64,000 nt of DNA. Origin: Jacaranda mimosifolia. Lineage: Eukaryota; Streptophyta; Magnoliopsida; Lamiales; Bignoniaceae. The DNA is taken from assembly GCA_018894105.1 (NCBI GenBank), contig CM032121.1, forward strand, positions 32,158,230 through 32,222,229, written 5' to 3'. The notes under the pieces are model-generated. The model was given only the letters and a program-made list of their open reading frames with translations. It was not told the DNA's origin and ran no database searches. The translations under genes were made by a program, and so were the position numbers. This document shows, one piece after another, positions 46,810 to 58,589 of this stretch. The first letter of the stretch is position 1. Each line of letters starts with the position of its first letter.

Positions 46810-48972
46810 CATCTAAGCAAGAACTATATTGACACAATAAGCAAATGTCTATTGCACAACAACCATAATTGGTAATCAATAAACACCCTTCAGTACACCA
46901 TTAACGCACTCAAACATGTTCGTAGTCAAAATATCACAATGCCATCTTCCATCATGAGAAAAAACCCAGTGAGCTTTGAAAATGTTTTGTAATTATGAAT
47001 TGACATTCTCATTAGTTTCAGTTATTTCTCCATATGCCTATCAAATTTTTGAATATGGATTCTAGAGCTGACTTCCAACATAAATCCTTCAATTGAATAT
47101 TTTTGAAATTTATTGAAGTTTGAGCAAACATGTCTTAAGCAGAACTGATGTACTCCACGAAGGGATGAAATCAGGTATGCATCCAATAGTGGATAAAAGG
47201 CCACAGTGCCGATCAGAAATTAGGCACATACTTTCCATCCCTCTAACAACGTGCTTGGACAACATCTCCAAAAACCACTTTCAAGACATAAAGCTTTCTT
47301 CATCAACTATAGCGAAAGCCAAACGCAAAACTTGTTCTTTCACATCTATAGCTACTACAATCAATATCGTGTGTCTATATTTTGTATATAGATAGGTTCT
47401 GTCTACGCTAATAACTTTGCAACGGTACTCAACTCATTCATACACGGTTTGAAGGTCCAAAACACATACTTCAGTATTCTTTGCCTTAGTATCCCTGTTT
47501 GTTAATGTTCCCACTCAACAATGATTTCCAAATTCCACTTTTGGAGAGCTTCCATATACTTGAGTAACATTTTTACTAAGCTCTCTCATGTGCTGAAAAG
47601 TTGCTCCCTTGCACATCTCAACACATTTCATGCCTTCCATATAAGATTTCTTATCTGTATTTATCTTTCACATTTTGTTGCACACCCTTTATCTTATATG
47701 TCAGATTGTCAACATGGTCTAACAAGTCCATAACAATCATATATTGACTTAAGTTTCGATGATGAATCGAGACTTCATCCATCAAACAAGTATAAGGGCA
47801 CTCATACCTAGTAATCTTTCACAGTCCATTTGCTTTTTCAAATTGCCCAAACACTCCAATTACACTCTAGTTTGAATGTCACTTTCCACGATTTTATTGC
47901 ACTCTCAAGTACGTGATATTCGCGTCTCGTATCCCACATAGAAAAATCCTTCATAGTAGCCTTAACATGCTCCTTATCTTTGAAAATCATGTCCACCTCA
48001 AGCTTTCCATTGCTATTGTCATAATAATTCCCCCATGCATTAGATGAAATATCCTTACAGTCTCCATGTAGATTTTCTTTTATTGAGAATAATAGAATGG
48101 CCGTATAAAATTGTGGATGATCAAACATAAAGGGTATTTTTGGTGCCCTAGGCACTTGTCCTTGATTAGAGATCCCCTCACTATGAGGTGATATTAGCTC
48201 TTAATTAGTATCATTAGCTAATTCATATGTATCATAATCATTATGTTTTGAATTACTAATCTCCCAAGCATGAAAACTTTTTGTATATGGTTCGAGGGAG
48301 CTTCGCTTTGTATGCGGGATCTCAGGCTCATACTAGTGTGCTTGCAAAATATCTTGATGAAAAGTAGTAGCATCAATGACAAAATCTTGGTAAGATGTAG
48401 AAGTACCACCATAAATATCATAGATCCCAAAATTTGTAAAGCCATATGTGATGTGACGATTGACAAGTCAGGAATCCTTACCTGCTGTGTGTATAAATTC
48501 TATGCTCATATTCGCTACCAAATTGAGTAGTATATTGATCTTCTCCCAAGAAATTTTGAAGGGCACCGCCAAAAGAATGTTGCATCATAAATGACATGTA
48601 GGATCCAAACTTCCCTTGCAATAACATATCTTGTACACGACTATAGCATATTGGTTCGGTTTCAACAAACAATTCCACATTACTCATATCAGCCTTCAGA
48701 TCCAACAAGTTAAATAAATTAATATCACTTACTATTTGTACAATTATGGATATTTGAACCTCCTTATCCAAATAAACACTTGCCAATATTTTTAATAAAT
48801 ATTGGTTACTATAACCCATTAGTTCATATAACTTTGACACTAATTTAGAAATGTTGCCCAAAGAAAGAGTGGCGCATATCCACGTGCAGGACAATCATAT
48901 TTCAGATAATCAAAGTCTTGTATGATATTTTCTTCAAAATATATCATAATGTTAATTATGTTCATACACGCC
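46810..48972 (-). pseudogene. Right-arm MULE transposase remnant (inverted copy)
   Basis: On the minus strand this repeats the left-arm gene. It starts near 48972 (MACMNIINIMIYFEENII) and has VYLDKEVQISIIVQIVSDIN (about 48770). It continues with MIFKDKEHVKATMKDFSMWD and LECNWSVWAI (about 47840-48000), then a LISDRHCG-like segment and CLRHVCSNFNKF (about 47070-47110). It ends at the centre at the same point as the left copy. Frameshifts and stops differ between the two copies, so they decayed separately after they arose. Confidence 0.78.
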
Positions 48973-50551
48973 ATACCTTCAGAAGGACAAATGAAAACTT
49001 ATTATTCACTAAATCAAGTGTATGTTTTATCTTCATTACATATATATCACCTGAAAAGTCTTGTGTATTTTAATTTTTTTTTTTAAATTAATTATTCAAA
49101 TTTTTATATAAAAATTTAATAGTTCTAAATTAAAATTTCATCACAAAATTTTCATTATTCTAAAATAAAATTTACTTTCATTTAAAAAATATATATTATT
49201 TTTTTATAAATTATTATTTTAAATTATTAGGACTGACATCATCTCTAGAATGCAGCGCCTCTTTTAAGGTGTTGTAGAGGCACTGCACAATTATATTAAA
49301 TATATATTTAATATAAATTGTATTCAATATATAAATTTATATATAATTTAAAATAGATATAAATTTTTTAAATAGATATATGCTTATAATTTTTTTTAAT
49401 GATATGCATTTAATAGAAACTAATTTAATTATCTAAATTTAAATTTTTTAATTTTAAATAAATATTATTAATGATAAATAAAAATTACCAAAATTTGATT
49501 ATTAACGATTAATGTAAAAATTGATATTAAATGATCTTTTACTTTCTTTTCATTTTTGCATGAACGGACTAATAATTAAATAGAAAAAGTAAACAACAGC
49601 TAATATTAACATGTCGTTTTCTATCAATTTTGAAATATTCAACTAAATATTAGAATCAACATTTAAAGTTTTATATCATATAATAATATTAAACTTAACT
49701 AATAAAAATATAAAAATCAACCAACAAATTAGATTAAAAAGTTTCCAAGAATTTAAAAAATCAAGTTGATATTAGTGAAATACAATTCATTTAGATTTAT
49801 TAAACTCTTTCTATTTTCCTCTTTCGAGACAATATCAATATCAAACTACAAGAAGAATATAAAACATGCATTGTATTATTTTAACAATACAAAAATAATA
49901 ACACAAAATAATCAAAAATATAAATTTAAAATTTTGAACAACAAAAATTAAACTTCATTGTATTCCAAAATATTTTATTTTATTTGGAACACTGTCATTT
50001 TTCCATTTCTCTTCCTTTTTTTATTTAATTATTATTTTTCTATTTTTTCTTTTCTCCTCTTATTTTTTATATTAATTCTTTCTTTCACTCACTCTTCTTT
50101 CTCATACATTCGATTATGAGTTTTAGGGTTACCTAATACTCACATTTACATTGCATGAGTGTTTTTCCTTCCAAAGAGAAACCTAAGGAAGAAAAAGTTG
50201 ATTCATTGGAAAGAAAAAAAAATTCCCAATGCAATAAATGACTAGTCATATTGAATAACTAGTCTTACAATTTTCTTTTGCACTTTCATTTTAGCAGCAC
50301 ACCCACAAAGCGCGCCTCTCATACTTTCAAAATTTATAAAAAGAAAAAAGAAAACCAATGAAGAGGCGTGGCGCCTACTATGTCTTAAAAAAAATAAAAA
50401 GGAACAACTATAGTCGTGGCTTCTCTTTATGTTATAAAAGAAAATACAAATGTAAGGCGCGGCCATACATTTGCAAATCTTTTACAACTGTAATATTTTT
50501 AAAACTCATCATTTATTTTACAATATTTAGATAAAAAGCCCCTTCTAGAAA

Positions 50552-51539
50552 TCTAATTGGAGTATTTATCAAGATAGATTCCAATTTAAACACTCATGCT
50601 TTAGATATTTATAAGATTTTAATTAGAGTTAATTTAACTATAGTGTATGAAAGTTGTATGTGTTGAGTCATTAATTTGATGGCCATCATAAAAGCATTTT
50701 ATGACCAGATTTAACATAAGGGCCCAGCAAGCCTACTAGATGCATAATGCTAATTTTTGGAGCATATTACAATAACATCAAGAAAATTAGTTTCACTATG
50801 TATGTGAACTTTTTTCAGATGACTTAAGCTCACCTCCCTCATCCTAAATTGTGTCCGCAGGGCATCAACCAAATAACCACAAAACTAAATGTGCAACACT
50901 TATTATATCATAGCACATTAGTAAATAAAAGATTCTAAAATCTAAAAATGAACTTGGCAGAGGATTTGTATTAACAATTTTGTTTTACACCATAGATCAC
51001 ACAGGACATTAATCACTAATTAATTGCTTGCCGCCACCGCTGGCAAGTTCTCAGTGAGTAGCATGATTTACATGAAAACCCCACTCCAGTGACCTTGACA
51101 AAAGTTCTCAATTAAATACACATTTGGACATGTGCTGCTTATAGAAAGCAAATTATACCAAAAGAAATTCAAAAGACACTCTGCACCATTACCAGTTCCA
51201 CACAGTGCAAAATGATGTCAGCCATTTTCAGACAAATTTTCAATCTGCGGGCACAATTTTGGAACACTGGATTTGGTCTGAGATCTCAAAATCCAAGCCA
51301 CCACCTTTTATGAAAACAAGACAAACTTGAAAAACCTCAAAAAATGTGGAAAATTTTGAAAAAGGTAGGGGAAGTGGAGACGTCCTGGAAAGTCAAGCCA
51401 CGCAACTTCCCACTGTTGATAGCTGGGGTATCGGTCGGACATGGAAAGAGACAATTGAATATCATCTCTAAATTTCAAGAATTTTGATCGTTAGGTTTCT
51501 GAAATTTGGGGATAATTTGGATGGTTAGGGTTTTGGTGA
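50552..51539. other. Intergenic sequence, no gene
   Basis: No open frame or domain is recognised. The base composition becomes more balanced after about 51000. A GCCGCCACCGCTGGC palindrome-like patch lies near 51032. Confidence 0.5.
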
Positions 51540-52685
51540 GAATTTTCGTTGTTCCTAAATGAGGATGTGATGTGGCTCGAAGTCTTGGGTCACGACCTCG
51601 AACTGGATTCGTGAAATTGGCCCTGACTCTGACCTCGATCTCGACCGAATCCATACAAGTGATTTATGGGTCTCCGACCTGGCTACAAAAGCACACGTTA
51701 AGCCAACTGAGATTGCCCTCAGCTAACCCTTCGATGCCTAGGTTAGTAAATTGTTGAGGCAATCTAATAAGCTCAAAGGTCAATACAAGGATTCAAATGG
51801 AAGAGAGTAAAGACAACCTGACCTAGAATTGAGTGAATCTTGCCTTTTATAGGTGATGAATTGTCCTTTATGTACGGATCAAGGTGGCGTTTTACTGTGT
51901 GTCAAATCCTTAATTGATCAATGACCTTCAATCCAGGTCCCAACCCAAATCATGTCAGGTTCTGCTGGGTCATGACCCGACCTGGGTTAAAAGGAAGTGA
52001 ATCCTGTCCTGTTTGGTCATTTTGGCGAAATACTAGGGGCATAAGGGTCTTTTACTCCTTCATTAATTATTATCATCATTAACTCCCCCACTTTCTAAGT
52101 GTATTGTTTCTTTCTTTTCTCTTGGAGGGACGAACCTACACACTCTAGAGAGTAGGCGCTAGACTCCCTCAGCCATCTGATGGAGCGTAGTTAATCTAGG
52201 CTGTTTATTCTACCTCGGGAGGCGAACCATCACTTTCAGTTGCTTGTAAGTATCGCTGGAGTGCCCCATTACTTCATTTCATTTCTCCTTTTCCGTTTCA
52301 GTGCGCTTCTCTAGATTTCAAATCTAAACTTTTCTTCCCTTTAGTAGGATCTCGATCTTAGGTCTGTCCTCTTAGTAATAATGAGCTCGAGTTCCTTTTT
52401 CTGAAAAAAATCGTAGCCCCAATCAGTTGGGGTCGAATGACAGAGTCTCCATCTTCTCGAGTTTTGAGGATGTGACCTCCCTTCAGCTCATTCCTTATAG
52501 GGGCCTGACCTTGAGCCTAACTCCATTCACTTCGCAAGACCCCAATATGGGTCCTCCTCAAGCTAGTTCGTCCTCTACCTCGAGGGATTAACCTGCTCAG
52601 GACCTGAAGACCTCGGAGTACATTCTTGCCACATCTTCACGATATGGTCAGGGAATATAGAATAAAACTTCTTGTTTTAATTGAA
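51540..52685 (+). mobile_element. Probable gypsy retrotransposon LTR/leader and gag start remnant
   Basis: This GC-richer block (with ACCTCGA-type repeats at about 51595-51650 and 52560-52615) differs from its surroundings. It looks like the LTR and leader of a gypsy element. That fits the gypsy gag piece (Transposase_28 type) found at 58209-58580, beyond the intervening LINE. A Ser-rich stretch near 52550-52590 (PPQASSSSTSRD) could be the gag N-terminus. LTR borders and primer site were not found, so the call is inferred from context. Confidence 0.42.
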
Positions 52686-52723
52686 CCAAAAATCAGTTTG
52701 GATCAGAATTTCATGCCTCGTAG

Positions 52724-55700
52724 TTGGGTTTAGACAGAGGTTTAGCCAATGTCAGCAATAAGACTTGGTGCATATTTGATAACTCTCTTGGGGTTGATGT
52801 GTTTCTAGATACGAATAAGATTCTCCATGTTCAGGTGTCTTCCAGAAATTGGTCTTCAGACATTGTTTGTTCCTTTGTATATGCTAAGTTCCTCAAACTT
52901 GCTAGACAACCCCTTTGGGATGATTTGCGTATGGTTTCCAATACCAACCTCCCTTGGCTCATTGGAGGGGATTTTAACATTTACATGAATGTAGAGGAAA
53001 AGAATGGTGGTGCTCCCCTGAATAAAGCAGCCATGGAGGATTTTTATGATATGATTATGGATTATGGTCTTGAGGATGTGGGATTTTAGGGTTTTCCTTA
53101 CACTTAACTGATAATTCAGTATGGGAGAGAATAGACAGGGTTCTCTATTCAACTGCTTGGACTGAGACTTTCTGTTCTACCAGGGTTCAACACATGTCTA
53201 GGGCTTGTTCTGATCATCATAGACTTTTCACTTCTTTTTGGGAAGCAAATATCAATCACACTTCTAGTTTCAGATTCTAGCATATATGGCTTAGACACCA
53301 TGGTTTTAAAGAGGTTGTTAAAAGGAACTGGGAACAACCTTTGAGGGAAAAAGGCATGATCAAATTGTTTCTTAAACTTCGAGGCTTAAGAGAGAGTTGA
53401 AAATCTGGAACAAAAGCATTTTTGGTAATGTTTTCTCCAAAGTTAAAGAAGCAAAAGCAGTAGTGGCTCAAGCTGAGAAAAATTATGATGATGAACCATC
53501 TCTTGACAATTTGGCGAGTTTGAAAAAATCTAATGCTCTTCTTGACCAGTCTTTGTCCATGAAGCAAGATTTTTGGCATCAAAGGGCCGCCTACAAATTG
53601 CTTTAAAGAGAGAGAATGTAACATATCTTTTTTTCAACGTATGGCCAAGAAAAAACATATAAAGGGTAGAATATTTGAGATATGTGAACTTGGGTAGACC
53701 ATCTCTAATCCTGTTGAGATTTTGAAGTCGGCAGCCACCTATTTTGAACATCTCCTCACTAAAACTGAAACTGAAACTGAATTTCCTAATGCCAACTTGG
53801 ACTACATTCCTCAGTTGCTAACTGATTTGAATGCTAATTTCCTTATGCAAACTCCAACTTATGATGAGATAAAAGAGGCTGCTTTTGGGATTGATTCAGA
53901 AAGTACTGCTAGCCATAATGGATATGGTTCTAAATTCTTTCAAACCTTTTAGGATATCATTCAACATGATCTCAGTGAAGTTGTCCTTAACTTCTTTAAT
54001 GGGACTCCCCTTTTCTCGTGGTTTCTTGGCTACTACCATCACTCTAGTACCTAAAGTTAACTCCCCCTCTTCTTGGAAACATTTCAGACCTATCAGTCTT
54101 TGCAACACTACCTCTAAAATCCTTTCTAAAATCATGAATCTTACTCTTTTTTCCATTCTCCCCCGCATAATTTCTCCTAACCAGAGTAGTTTTGTCAGAG
54201 GCCATCTTATCCATGATAACACTTTTTTGGCTTAAGAAATGGTCCATCACTTAGGTAAAAGTAGAGATAATGTGATCATACATTTGGACATGGAGAAAGC
54301 TTATGATAGAGTGAATTGAGAAGTCCTCGAGGCCATTCTTAGGAAGTTTGGGTTTCTGAATGTTTGGATTGAGCTCATTATGAATTTGATAAAGAATTGT
54401 TGGTTTTCTGTCCATGTCAATGGGGCTAATTCTGATTTTTTCAAATCTAGCATAGGTTTGAGATAAGGTGTCCTAATCTCTCCTAGTCTCTTCATAATTT
54501 TTGCTGAATTTTTCTCCAGAGGCTTGGAATCTTTGTTTCAGAGAAATAGGAATATATACCTTAAAGTGGGAAGAAACATTTGGTTGAGTTACCTTGCTTA
54601 TGCAGATGGCATTATGGTGTTTATGCAAGCTAAATCTCAACACCTCAACTTCTTCAAATATTTTTGTTCTTATTATGAAGAAGCTTTTAGGTAGTTGATA
54701 AGTGCCTCTAAAAGTTCCTTTATCACCTACAAGAGCCCTTCCCTCTTCAACTCCCTCATTTCGGACATCACTGGATTTGCTCAATCTCAACTTCCTTTCT
54801 TCTATCTTGGAGCCCCTCTTCATAAAGGAAACCAAAAATGCCAAATGTATGATCAAGTCATAGCCAAAATTCAAAAAAACTTTTGGGTTGGGAACACAGC
54901 AAACTTTCCATTGGGGGTAGACTTACCTTAATCACATCTACACTTCTCTCCATTCCTATTTATATCCTTCAAGTCATGAATCCTCCCAAAGGTGTTATTT
55001 TGAAGATTGAGAGGATGTGTAATAAATATTTCTGGGGTTCCACCTTAGCTAATAAGAAAACTCACTGGAGGTCTTCGAGTAGAATGTGTTTTCCTTTTGA
55101 TGAATGCGAGATCAATGTGAGGAGTTTAGCGGATGTTGTGATGGCCTTTACCTTTAAATTGTGGTGGAGATTCAAAAGTCAATTCTCATTATGGGCTGAT
55201 TTTATGAGGAAAAGATATTGTGGTGGTTGTCATCCCCTTATCATTAAAGTGTCTCTTTAAAACTCATATCTGTCTAAAAGACTTTATGCCATTCTTTGTA
55301 ATGCAGAGAAATATATCTTTTAGGCCATTGGAGAAGGAAATATTTCCCTTTGGCATGACTGTTGGATCGGAGAATCATCGATTAATTCCCTTCTTAATTC
55401 TAAGCACTTCGTTTTCATTCCGGTCAAATCCTTTTGTAAAAATGGTGAGTGGAGCAGATGACTGTTGGAGGATGTGCTTCCATCATACATTGTTGATCAA
55501 GTTTGTTGTATCCCCATCCTTAACGCCTCTGAAGATACCATGGTTTGGAAACTCTCCCCTTCCAAAACCTTTACCACCAAAAGCACTTGGCATTCTATTA
55601 GACAATCTAATCCCCCTTTCCCTTTCTCTTCTTTCATTTGGAACAACTTCATTACCCCTACTATTTCAGTCTTTACTTGGAGACTTCTCAACAACCTTAT

Positions 55701-56731
55701 TCCCTCAGACCAAAAACTCCAAGAAAAGGGCATGATTCTTGCATCTAAGTGCAAACATTGCCATGCGTTTGAGAGCACGGTGCACCTCTTTGTCACTTGC
55801 AATTTAGCTAAAACAATTTGAAGTTTCTTTGCTAATATCTTCCACTTTTCTATGCCTAACACCACTAATATCTCTTTACTTTTTCAAGCTTGGAAATTGA
55901 GAGTTTTTGCAGGTCCTCAAGTTCACATCAGGAGCATTTTACCAATCATTATTTCTTGGTTTTTGTGATACTCAAGGAATGATCTTAAGCATAAGGGAAT
56001 CAAGTGTACAGCTAAAAAAGTTATTTGGAGGATCCAGCAGCACATTTTAACCACCTACAAAGCTAGTCTTTTTAAAGCAATGCATTGGATAGGAGACTTC
56101 TCTTTGGCAGCCATGTTTAGCATTTTCTTCCCTCAATAGGAACACCCCCCCCCCCCCCCCTTGCAAGGTTGTGAAGTGGACACCTCCCAACATTCACTCT
56201 CTGAAATTAAATACAGATGGTGTGGCTCAAAACAATCTAGGAAGGGCGGCAACTGCCGAGATTCTTAGGAACAAAGACAATCAAGTGATTTTTGCTTTTA
56301 TACACCCTCTTGGAGAAGCCACAAATATTGTTGCTGAACTTTCGACAGTCTTGAAAGGATTAGAGTTATGTTGCCAATATCATTTTTCTAATATCATTGT
56401 GGAAATGGACGCACAGGTTGCTATTCAACTCATTAATAACAAGAAACCCCACTGCTGGAACATAGCTCATTTGATTATAAAAATTAGAAGATTCATACAG
56501 CCCCTAAATGTCTCATTCAGTCACATTTACAGAGACGGTAATAGTGCGGTGGATTTTCTTGTTAAGGAGGCTTGTAAGGTTGATCAAAGTGTAGTTCTTC
56601 AAAGTCATCAACTTCCCAAGAAGGTACATGCAATCGTTCATTTTAAGGGTCTTAGTATTCCATATTTTAGATTCAAACGAACAAATATACTGCCTTATTC
56701 ATCAGTCATTTTTCTGCTGCTGGTTGTGTGA
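52724..56731 (+). pseudogene. LINE ORF2 remnant (second element)
   Basis: In order: the end of the endonuclease (about 52724-53240), with LPWLIGGDFNIYMN and CSDHHRLF; a coiled linker (53397-53606), with KSIFGNVFSKVKEAK; and reverse transcriptase (about 53880-54930), with FLATTITLVPKVN, WKHFRPISLCN, SSFVRGHLIHDN, HLDMEKAYDRVN and FYLGAPLHKGN. Next come zf-RVT (about 55540-55820), with FIWNNFITPTISVFTWRLL and CKHCHAFESTVHLF, and RNase H (56171 to about 56600), with LKLNTDGVAQ and IYRDGNSAVDFL. The active-site motif is YADG instead of YADD or FADD. Several stops and frameshifts, and a C homopolymer at about 56147-56160, separate the domains. Confidence 0.87.
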
Positions 56732-57237
56732 GGGTGTATATGCTATTTTTGATTCACTCGGTTAAGCATGAAATGAGGCGTTGGACACACTTAATTACTT
56801 GCTTGATATTGTTTCTGGATTCTGGATGTTTGGTTGTCCGAAATGTGCTCGCTACTGTTAATGATATGGTTTGCTCAGTTTGTCCAGATGGTTTCGGGAA
56901 TTTGGGATGATAAGTGGATTATATGATTGCTTAATTGAATAGGTTGCTGCCACATTTGGAGTTTTGGATTTCATTTTGGCAATATGTTGTGGTCAATTTT
57001 CTTTGATTTTGCTGCTGCCACCTTTTTTGTGTTGCTCCATTAATTGTTCAGATGGTCCCTCTTTCATGGATGGGTTTAATTGGGACTCTCCACAGAAGGT
57101 TTTTGATTGGATTTTTAGCTACTAGAATCAGTTTGTCTTTTTGTGTTTGGGCTACTGAATTTGGCTTTGGGGTTGTGACTGTTACAGCCCAATTTATACA
57201 TGGTTGCCTCATGTTTATAGTTTTGCATAGCATGGAG

Positions 57238-57942
57238 TAGGGCTGTCAATGGATCGGATTTTAATCTGAATCCGATCTGAATTTGATCCGAATTTTAGAA
57301 TTTTTATCCGATTAAAATATTCGATGGATCAGATTCGATTATAAATATTCGAAATCCGAAATAAGTGGATCGGATATCGAATTAAACAATTCGATCGGTT
57401 AAAAATCCGAATCCGAACCTTAATATTTTTTATTAAACTAATACTTTTATATATAATATTAATAAATATTTTAAAATAAAATCTATGTATTATATTAACC
57501 TAATATCTATATTAACGTCTATATTACACTATTAATATTAAATTTTTAACCTAAAAAATAAGAGAAATATTGATGAAATGTCAAATATAATAACATATAA
57601 TAGTTCATCTATACATTAATATAATGTGAAAAACGAGTTTAGTATTCAAATATTTAACTTTTGGACTAATATATAATAAAAAATTGTTAAAAATTCAAAT
57701 ATGACATATATTTATTTTATAAATACAATATTTTTATAAAATTTAAAAGGAAAGAAAAAAGGAAAGAAAAAAAATAAATCGGGTCGGATTTTTTTAATCG
57801 AGTTTCGGATATCCATCGAATTTGGATATGATACTGATTAACAAAGATTCTATATGATTTCGGGCCGAATTCGGATCTGAATTTTGTTTTTCGAATTCGG
57901 ATATGACAGAGCCGATCCAAATCCGACCCGTTGACAGCCCTA
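57238..57942. mobile_element. hAT-like MITE in the 3' UTR of the second LINE
   Basis: The ends are TAGGGCTGTCAATGG and TTGACAGCCCTA, perfect inverted repeats over 12 bases. GCATGGAG is duplicated on both sides (57230-57237 and 57943-57950). Subterminal GGATCGGAT / ATCCGA motifs recur in both orientations. The 705-bp length, the 8-bp duplication and TAGGGCTGTCAA termini mark a common plant hAT MITE group. There is no coding capacity. Confidence 0.9.
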
Positions 57943-58208
57943 GCATGGAGAATTGGTCATGGCCCACTAATTTTTTTTGCTGATTTGGTCTTCTAAATTC
58001 TGCTACATCTACGAGCTAGTGGCTGCCTCTTTTTTGATAGTCTTTTGGTCTCTTTTTATATAGGCCCATTTTGTATAGGCCTCGATAGGTTTTTTTATAA
58101 TAAACGGGACTTTTCTTTCCCCTATTTTCTTTTGGGCTGTAATTACAACTTTGATGTAATTTCCTTCTATTTCAAAATAGTCTATCTTATTTAAAAAAAA
58201 AAAAAAAT

Positions 58209-58580
58209 TGCCCAAACTTGGATCTCTTATAGTCTCGGAGGTCAGGTCCAAGTTCTTCATACCTATAGAGTACAAAATCATTTTTCCAATTAAGTCGGTT
58301 CGGATACACCACCCCCCAAATGATTGTGCCACTTTTTCAGTAAGCATGCTAGAAGGTGGTTTGAGATTCCCGATCCCCGACCCCATAGAGAACATCCTCC
58401 TAGGCTTAGATATATGTCCAACCCAACTAATTCCCAATGCCATAAGGCATATTCCTTATTTTTTCATCATAATATACCACTTTGGGTTCGAGCCCTCCTT
58501 CGCTCACTTCTGGTCACTTTATTCAATAATGACCTCCACCCGAACCAGTTGTAATTGGGCTTGGCCAATTGCCTAAAGAA
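58209..58580 (+). pseudogene. Gypsy-type retrotransposon N-terminal protein fragment (Transposase_28 type)
   Basis: The open frame reads EYKIIFPIKSVRIHHPPNDC, then LRFPIPDPIENIL, and LIPNAIRHIPYFFIIIYHFG. This is the pattern of the plant putative gypsy-type transposon domain (Transposase_28, a gag-region domain). The fragment is cut off on the left by the second LINE and fades out after about 58580. It fits as the continuation of the gypsy-like leader at 51540-52685. Confidence 0.7.
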
Positions 58581-58589
58581 GGTCAACCA

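Larger units (their letters stand above)
42374..50542. mobile_element. Mutator-like element arranged as one giant inverted repeat
   Basis: The two halves are inverted copies of each other from end to centre. The left arm is 42374 to about 46690 and the right about 46735 to 50542; the centre near 46690-46735 is unpaired. The outer ends share ATATTGTAAAATAAAT and GTTGTAAAAGATTTGCAAAT in opposite orientation. The flanks are TTTTAGAAA (42365-42373) and TTCTAGAAA (50543-50551), a 9-bp duplication with one mismatch, as expected for Mutator. The left arm is about 500 bp longer because of an insert at about 43545-44040. Each arm carries the N-terminal part of a MULE transposase pointing to the centre. 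The arms are visibly diverged. Confidence 0.85.
52690..58206 (+). mobile_element. Second L1-type LINE, 5'-truncated
   Basis: The element starts inside the endonuclease domain and runs through reverse transcriptase, zf-RVT and RNase H to a 3' UTR. It ends with a poly(A) run (about 58191-58206). ORF1 and the start of ORF2 are missing, as in most LINE copies. The 3' UTR is split by a hAT-like element (57238-57942). It interrupts a gypsy-related sequence. A target duplication could not be seen, so the 5' edge is approximate. Confidence 0.8.

Noticed and set aside
42374..50542. Alternative that the palindrome is two independent MULEs inserted side by side in opposite orientation
   Set aside because: Only one pair of 9-bp duplications is seen, at the outer ends, and neither half has an inner terminal repeat or the C-terminal part of the transposase. 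A single inverted-duplicate element fits better.
52724..53089. Host endonuclease/exonuclease gene
   Set aside because: The IGGDFN motif is present, but the downstream reverse transcriptase, zf-RVT and RNase H domains show that it is LINE ORF2.
55497..55865. 122-codon minus-strand open frame
   Set aside because: It is antisense to the zf-RVT region of the second LINE and has no domain.
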